From contig VBMI01000052.1 in NCBI GenBank assembly GCA_005878955.1, forward strand, positions 1-32,705: 32,705 bases of DNA. Direction: 5' to 3'. The DNA comes from Methanobacteriota archaeon. GTDB taxonomy: Archaea > Thermoplasmatota > Thermoplasmata > RBG-16-68-12. The notes below the pieces were generated by a model. It was not told the origin of the DNA. It made no database searches and was given only the letters and a program-made list of their open reading frames with translations. Positions 28,870 to 32,705 of this stretch are shown here, one piece after another (the first letter of the stretch is position 1; every line of letters begins with the position of its first letter). The position numbers and the translations under genes are program-made.

Positions 28870-28967
28870 CGGGGCGCCTCCTCTTATGGAAACAGAGCGT
28901 CCGCGACCCTATATGATGGTCCGGTCGTGATTATGTCCGGTGATTCTCAAATAGAGAAATGTCCGAG

Positions 28968-29144
28968 TCAGCCGCCGCAGCACCCGTCGCTTTCCGCGCC
29001 GCCGCACCCGCAGCCATCCCCGCACTGCCCCTCGTGCTCGTGCTCCTTCTTGATCAGCGGGAGGATCGTGAGCTCTGCGGGCGGGGCGGCCACGGGCTGC
29101 GCGGCGGCCTTCTTCCGGGCGAGCCGCTCCATCATCGTCTCCAT
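28968..29144 (-). CDS. 58-aa His/Cys/Gly-rich putative metal-binding protein (not in supplied track)
   Basis: METMMERLARKKAAAQPVAAPPAELTILPLIKKEHEHEGQCGDGCGCGGAESDGCCGG*, read manually; starts 50 nt after the thioredoxin stop. Confidence 0.6.
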   Translation of the reverse strand: METMMERLARKKAAAQPVAAPPAELTILPLIKKEHEHEGQCGDGCGCGGAESDGCCGG

Positions 29145-29193
29145 GGGGTCACCACATCCGGGCGGCCGTACTTGTATCTGACGGTTCAGGTTA

Positions 29194-29523
29194 TCACGCG
29201 AGGTGCTTCAGGACCCGCTGCTCGAACGGGCCCTTCGGCATCGCCCCGATCACCTGGTCGACGAGCTTCCCGCCGCGGAAGAAGAGGAGGGTCGGGATGC
29301 CCATGACCCCGAACTCCTGGAACTTCACCTGGTTGTCGTCGCTGTTGATCTTCGCGAACAGGACCTTGCCCGCGTACTTCTGCGCGAGCTCGTCGATCAT
29401 CGGGGCGATCGCGTGGCAGGGGCGGCACCACTCCGCCCAGAAGTCCACGATGACGTACGGGTTCTCCTTCATCACGCGGTCGAAGTCCGCGTCCGTGATG
29501 TGAATTGGATGATCTTGCACCAT
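29194..29523 (-). CDS. trxA: Thioredoxin
   Basis: [36 protein letters not shown]; start MVQDHPIH. Confidence 0.95.
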   Translation of the reverse strand: MVQDHPIHITDADFDRVMKENPYVIVDFWAEWCRPCHAIAPMIDELAQKYAGKVLFAKINSDDNQVKFQEFGVMGIPTLLFFRGGKLVDQVIGAMPKGPFEQRVLKHLA

Positions 29524-29560
29524 GTGCGCTGCACCACCGGGGTTTGAAACCGGCCCGCGC

Positions 29561-29568
29561 GATATAAA
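29561..29568. promoter_or_regulatory. Divergent TATA-like element GATATAAA between trx and acs
   Basis: Single AT-rich core between two divergent genes. Confidence 0.55.
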
Positions 29569-29695
29569 CCTGAGCGTACGTCGGGGACGCACGCGGGGTC
29601 GCCGCGCGGCGGGGGAGGGACCGAACGATGCGAGGGCTCATTACCGCATCCGACCTTCGCGGAGGGGTTCTCCGCGCCACCGCGGGGGTGCCGCA

Positions 29696-31660
29696 CTGGT
29701 CGTCTCCGGCGCCACGATCGACAGCCTTCTCCGGGAGAAGGAACAGTACCCGCCTCCCGACGCGTTCCGCAGCCGCGCGGTCGTCGCCGACCGCCGCGTG
29801 TACGAGACCGCGGACGCGGACCCCGAGGCCTTCTGGGCCGCGGAGGCGCAGCGTCTCGACTGGATCCGCCCATGGGACCGCGTCCTCGACTGGGACCCGC
29901 CCTTCGCGCGGTGGTTCGTCGGCGGCCGGATCAACGCATCCGTGAACTGCCTCGATCGACACGCCAAGGGACCGCGCCGGAACCGGGCCGCGATCGTCTG
30001 GGAGGGGGAGCCGGGGGACCGCCGGGTCCTCACGTACCACGACCTCTGGCGGGAGGTGGGCCGCATGGGGAACGCCCTCCGGGGCCTCGGCGTGAGGAAG
30101 GGGGACCGCGTCACGATCTACATGCCGATGATCCCGGAACTCCCCGCGGCGATGCTCGCGTGCGCGCGGATCGGGGCGGTCCACAGCGTGATCTTCGGTG
30201 GGTTCAGCGCCCGCGCGATCCGGGACCGGATGGAGGACGCGGAGTCGAGGATCCTCGTCACCGCGGACGCCGGGTACCGGCGCGGGAACGTGCTCCCGCT
30301 GAAGCGGATCGCGGACGAGGCCGTCGCGGGCCTCGACCTCGTCGAGCACGTCGTCGTGTACCGGCGGGCGGGCGTGGACGTGGCGATGTCGGAGGGTCGC
30401 GACCACTGGTGGCACGAACTCGCCGCGGCCGCGGACTCGCGCTGCGAGCCGGAGCCCATGGAGGCGACGGACCCGCTCTTCATCCTCTACACCTCGGGGA
30501 CCACCGGGGCCCCGAAGGGGATCCAGCACTCCACCGGGGGGTACCTCGTCGGCGTCGCGGCGACGACGCGGCTCGTGTTCGACCTGCGGGACGACGACCT
30601 GTACTGGTGCACCGCGGACTGCGGGTGGGTCACCGGCCACTCGTACATCGTGTACGGGCCCCTCGCGAACGGCGCGTCCGTGTTCATGTACGAGGGCGCC
30701 CCGGACTGGCCCGCACCGGACCGCTGGTGGCGGATGGTCGAGGACTACGGGACGACGGTCCTCTACACCGCGCCGACGGCGATCCGCGCGTTCATGCGGT
30801 CGGGGGACGAGCACCCGAAAAAGCACGACCTCTCGAGCCTCCGGCTCCTCGGGACGGTGGGGGAGCCGATCAACCCCGAGGCCTGGCGATGGTACCACCG
30901 CACGATCGGGGGCGGCCGGTGCCCGATCGTCGACACGTGGTGGCAGACGGAGACCGGGATGATCCTGATCACGCCCCTCCCCGGGGTCACGACGACGAAG
31001 CCGGGGTCGGCGACCCGGCCGTTCCCCGGCGTCGCGGCGGAGGTCGTGGACGATCGGGGGCGCCCGGTCCCCGTGAACACGGGCGGGTACCTCGTGATCA
31101 CGAAGCCATGGCCCGCGATGCTCCAGACGATCTTCCGGGACCCGGAGCGCTACAAGGACGTGTACTGGTCGAAGGTCCCGGGGAAGTACTTCACCGGGGA
31201 CGGGGCGCGCGTCGACGAGGACGCGTACTTCTGGCTCATGGGGAGGATCGACGACGTGATCAACGTCGCGGGGCACCGGATCGGGACGATGGAGGTCGAG
31301 TCCGCGCTCGTGAGCCACGCGGCGGTCGCGGAGGCCGCGGTCGTGGGGAAGCCCCACCCGCTGAAGGGGCAGTCACTGGTCGCCTACGTCGTCCTCAAGG
31401 CTGGCGGGACACAATCTGAGGGGCTCACGAAGGACCTCCAGAAGCACGTCCGGGAGGTGATCGGTGCGATCGCCGTCCCGGACGAGGTTTACATCACGAG
31501 CAAGCTGCCGAAGACCCGCAGCGGCAAGATCATGCGGCGGGTGATCCGCGCGCTCGTCTCCGGGCAGGAGATCGGGGACACGACGACGCTCGAGGACCCC
31601 GGGGCGGTGGACGAGGTGCGGAAGTGGCTCGCGGAGGTCGAAGGGGACCCGCCCCGCTGA
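29696..31660 (+). CDS. acs: Acetyl-CoA synthetase (AMP-forming); start uncertain, CTG proposed
   Basis: [20 protein letters not shown]-terminus, [46 protein letters not shown]. Confidence 0.93.
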   Translation: MVVSGATIDSLLREKEQYPPPDAFRSRAVVADRRVYETADADPEAFWAAEAQRLDWIRPWDRVLDWDPPFARWFVGGRINASVNCLDRHAKGPRRNRAAIVWEGEPGDRRVLTYHDLWREVGRMGNALRGLGVRKGDRVTIYMPMIPELPAAMLACARIGAVHSVIFGGFSARAIRDRMEDAESRILVTADAGYRRGNVLPLKRIADEAVAGLDLVEHVVVYRRAGVDVAMSEGRDHWWHELAAAADSRCEPEPMEATDPLFILYTSGTTGAPKGIQHSTGGYLVGVAATTRLVFDLRDDDLYWCTADCGWVTGHSYIVYGPLANGASVFMYEGAPDWPAPDRWWRMVEDYGTTVLYTAPTAIRAFMRSGDEHPKKHDLSSLRLLGTVGEPINPEAWRWYHRTIGGGRCPIVDTWWQTETGMILITPLPGVTTTKPGSATRPFPGVAAEVVDDRGRPVPVNTGGYLVITKPWPAMLQTIFRDPERYKDVYWSKVPGKYFTGDGARVDEDAYFWLMGRIDDVINVAGHRIGTMEVESALVSHAAVAEAAVVGKPHPLKGQSLVAYVVLKAGGTQSEGLTKDLQKHVREVIGAIAVPDEVYITSKLPKTRSGKIMRRVIRALVSGQEIGDTTTLEDPGAVDEVRKWLAEVEGDPPR

Positions 31661-31680
31661 GCCCGCGAGGCCCCGGAACG

Positions 31681-31688
31681 CTTATATA
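31681..31688 (+). promoter_or_regulatory. TATA box CTTATATA of the thermosome gene
   Basis: Core is about 31-38 nt upstream of ATG 31719. Confidence 0.75.
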
Positions 31689-31718
31689 GAAGTCCTCACT
31701 TAGAACGACGGGATTCTC

Positions 31719-32705
31719 ATGATGCAGGGCCAGCCGATCATCATCCTGAAGGAGGGAACGGAGCGCTCGAAGGGGAAAGGGGCGCAGTCGAACAACATCG
31801 CGGCGGCACGGGCCGTCGCGGACGCGGTGCGGTCGACCCTCGGGCCGAAGGGCATGGACAAGATGCTCGTGGACTCGATGGGCGACGTGACGATCACGAA
31901 CGACGGGGTCACGATCCTCAAGGAGATCGAGGTCGAGCACCCCGCCGCGAAGATGATCGTGGAGGTCGCGAAGACCCAGGACGACGAGGTCGGGGACGGG
32001 ACAACGACCGCGGTGATCCTCGCGGGGGAGCTCCTGAAGAAGGCGGAGACCCTCGTGGAGCAGAACGTCCATCCGACGATCATCGTGAACGGCTTCAAGA
32101 TCGCCGCCGCGAAGGCGGTCGAGCTCCTCGACGAGCTCGCGTTCCCCGTGAAGCTCTCGGACACCGATCTCCTGAAGGAGATCGCGTCCACCGCGATGAG
32201 CGGGCGGAGCGTCGGCGCCTCCCGGGAATTCCTCGGGACGATCGCCGTCAAGGCGGTGAAGTCTGTCGTCGAAGAGATCGCGGGCAAGCCCGTCGTCGAC
32301 GTGGACAACATCCTCGTCGTGAAGAAGCACGGCGCATCCCTCACGGACACCCAGCTCGTGGACGGCATCATCCTGGACAAGGAGCGGGTCCACCCGCGGA
32401 TGCCCGCGTTCGTCCGGGACGCGAAGATCGTCCTGCTCAACCGAGCCCTCGAGATCAAGAAGACCGAGTTCTCCTCCGAGATCCGGATCCACGACGCGGG
32501 CAAGATGCAGGCGTTCCTCTCCCAGGAGGAGGCGACGCTGAAGGGCTACGTCGACGCGATCACGAAGTCCGGGGCGAACGTCGTCGTGTGCCAGAAGGGC
32601 ATCGACGACTTGGTCCAGCACTACCTCGCGAAGGAAGGGATGTACGCGGTCCGGCGGGCGAAGGAGAGCGACATGAAGAAGCTCGCGAAGGCGACCGGCG
32701 GGAAG
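31719..32705 (+). CDS. thsA: Thermosome (group II chaperonin) subunit, truncated by the window end
   Basis: [67 protein letters not shown]; open to the last base. Confidence 0.97.
   Translation, partial: MMQGQPIIILKEGTERSKGKGAQSNNIAAARAVADAVRSTLGPKGMDKMLVDSMGDVTITNDGVTILKEIEVEHPAAKMIVEVAKTQDDEVGDGTTTAVILAGELLKKAETLVEQNVHPTIIVNGFKIAAAKAVELLDELAFPVKLSDTDLLKEIASTAMSGRSVGASREFLGTIAVKAVKSVVEEIAGKPVVDVDNILVVKKHGASLTDTQLVDGIILDKERVHPRMPAFVRDAKIVLLNRALEIKKTEFSSEIRIHDAGKMQAFLSQEEATLKGYVDAITKSGANVVVCQKGIDDLVQHYLAKEGMYAVRRAKESDMKKLAKATGGK

Noticed and set aside
29628-29945. 105-aa ORF overlapping the acs N-terminus
   Set aside because: Runs into a shadow frame of acs with R/S/P-rich low-complexity translation; does not encode the conserved ACS N-terminus.

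Overview
High-GC archaeal chromosome segment. Archaeal markers include a thermosome subunit, tRNA C56 methylase Trm56, PyrB+PyrI, an Lhr-type helicase, an OB-fold/RPA-like protein, PRC-barrel and SerK-like proteins, and TATA elements about 25-35 nt upstream of starts. A Thermoplasmata-like lineage is likely, but that is inference. Most of the window is ordinary housekeeping: RlmE/FtsJ, two ABC exporter modules, isoaspartyl peptidase, an ArsC/LMW-PTP protein, pyrBI, thioredoxin, acetyl-CoA synthetase, thermosome, several winged-helix regulators, and tRNA-Met(CAU) and tRNA-Asn(GUU).

The items most worth a second look are: (1) four copies of a 16-bp palindrome GGTAAAC-NN-GTTTACC in the first 840 bp, placed around a divergent AT-rich promoter, a small Arg-rich ORF and a possible structured RNA; (2) two conserved proteins (the Lhr helicase and the OB-fold protein) that each appear to lack an internal in-frame block of about 30-40 residues; (3) a membrane-anchored SAP-like/long coiled-coil protein translationally coupled to a coiled-coil/zinc-ribbon protein; (4) an unannotated 58-aa His/Cys/Gly-rich ORF directly downstream of thioredoxin; (5) a hairpin after a regulator gene that pairs fully only as minus-strand RNA; (6) an acetyl-CoA synthetase with no canonical start codon near its expected N-terminus.

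Many long ORFs in the supplied track are antisense or shadow frames caused by high GC and were rejected. No searches or computations were run. Family calls come from reading motifs.
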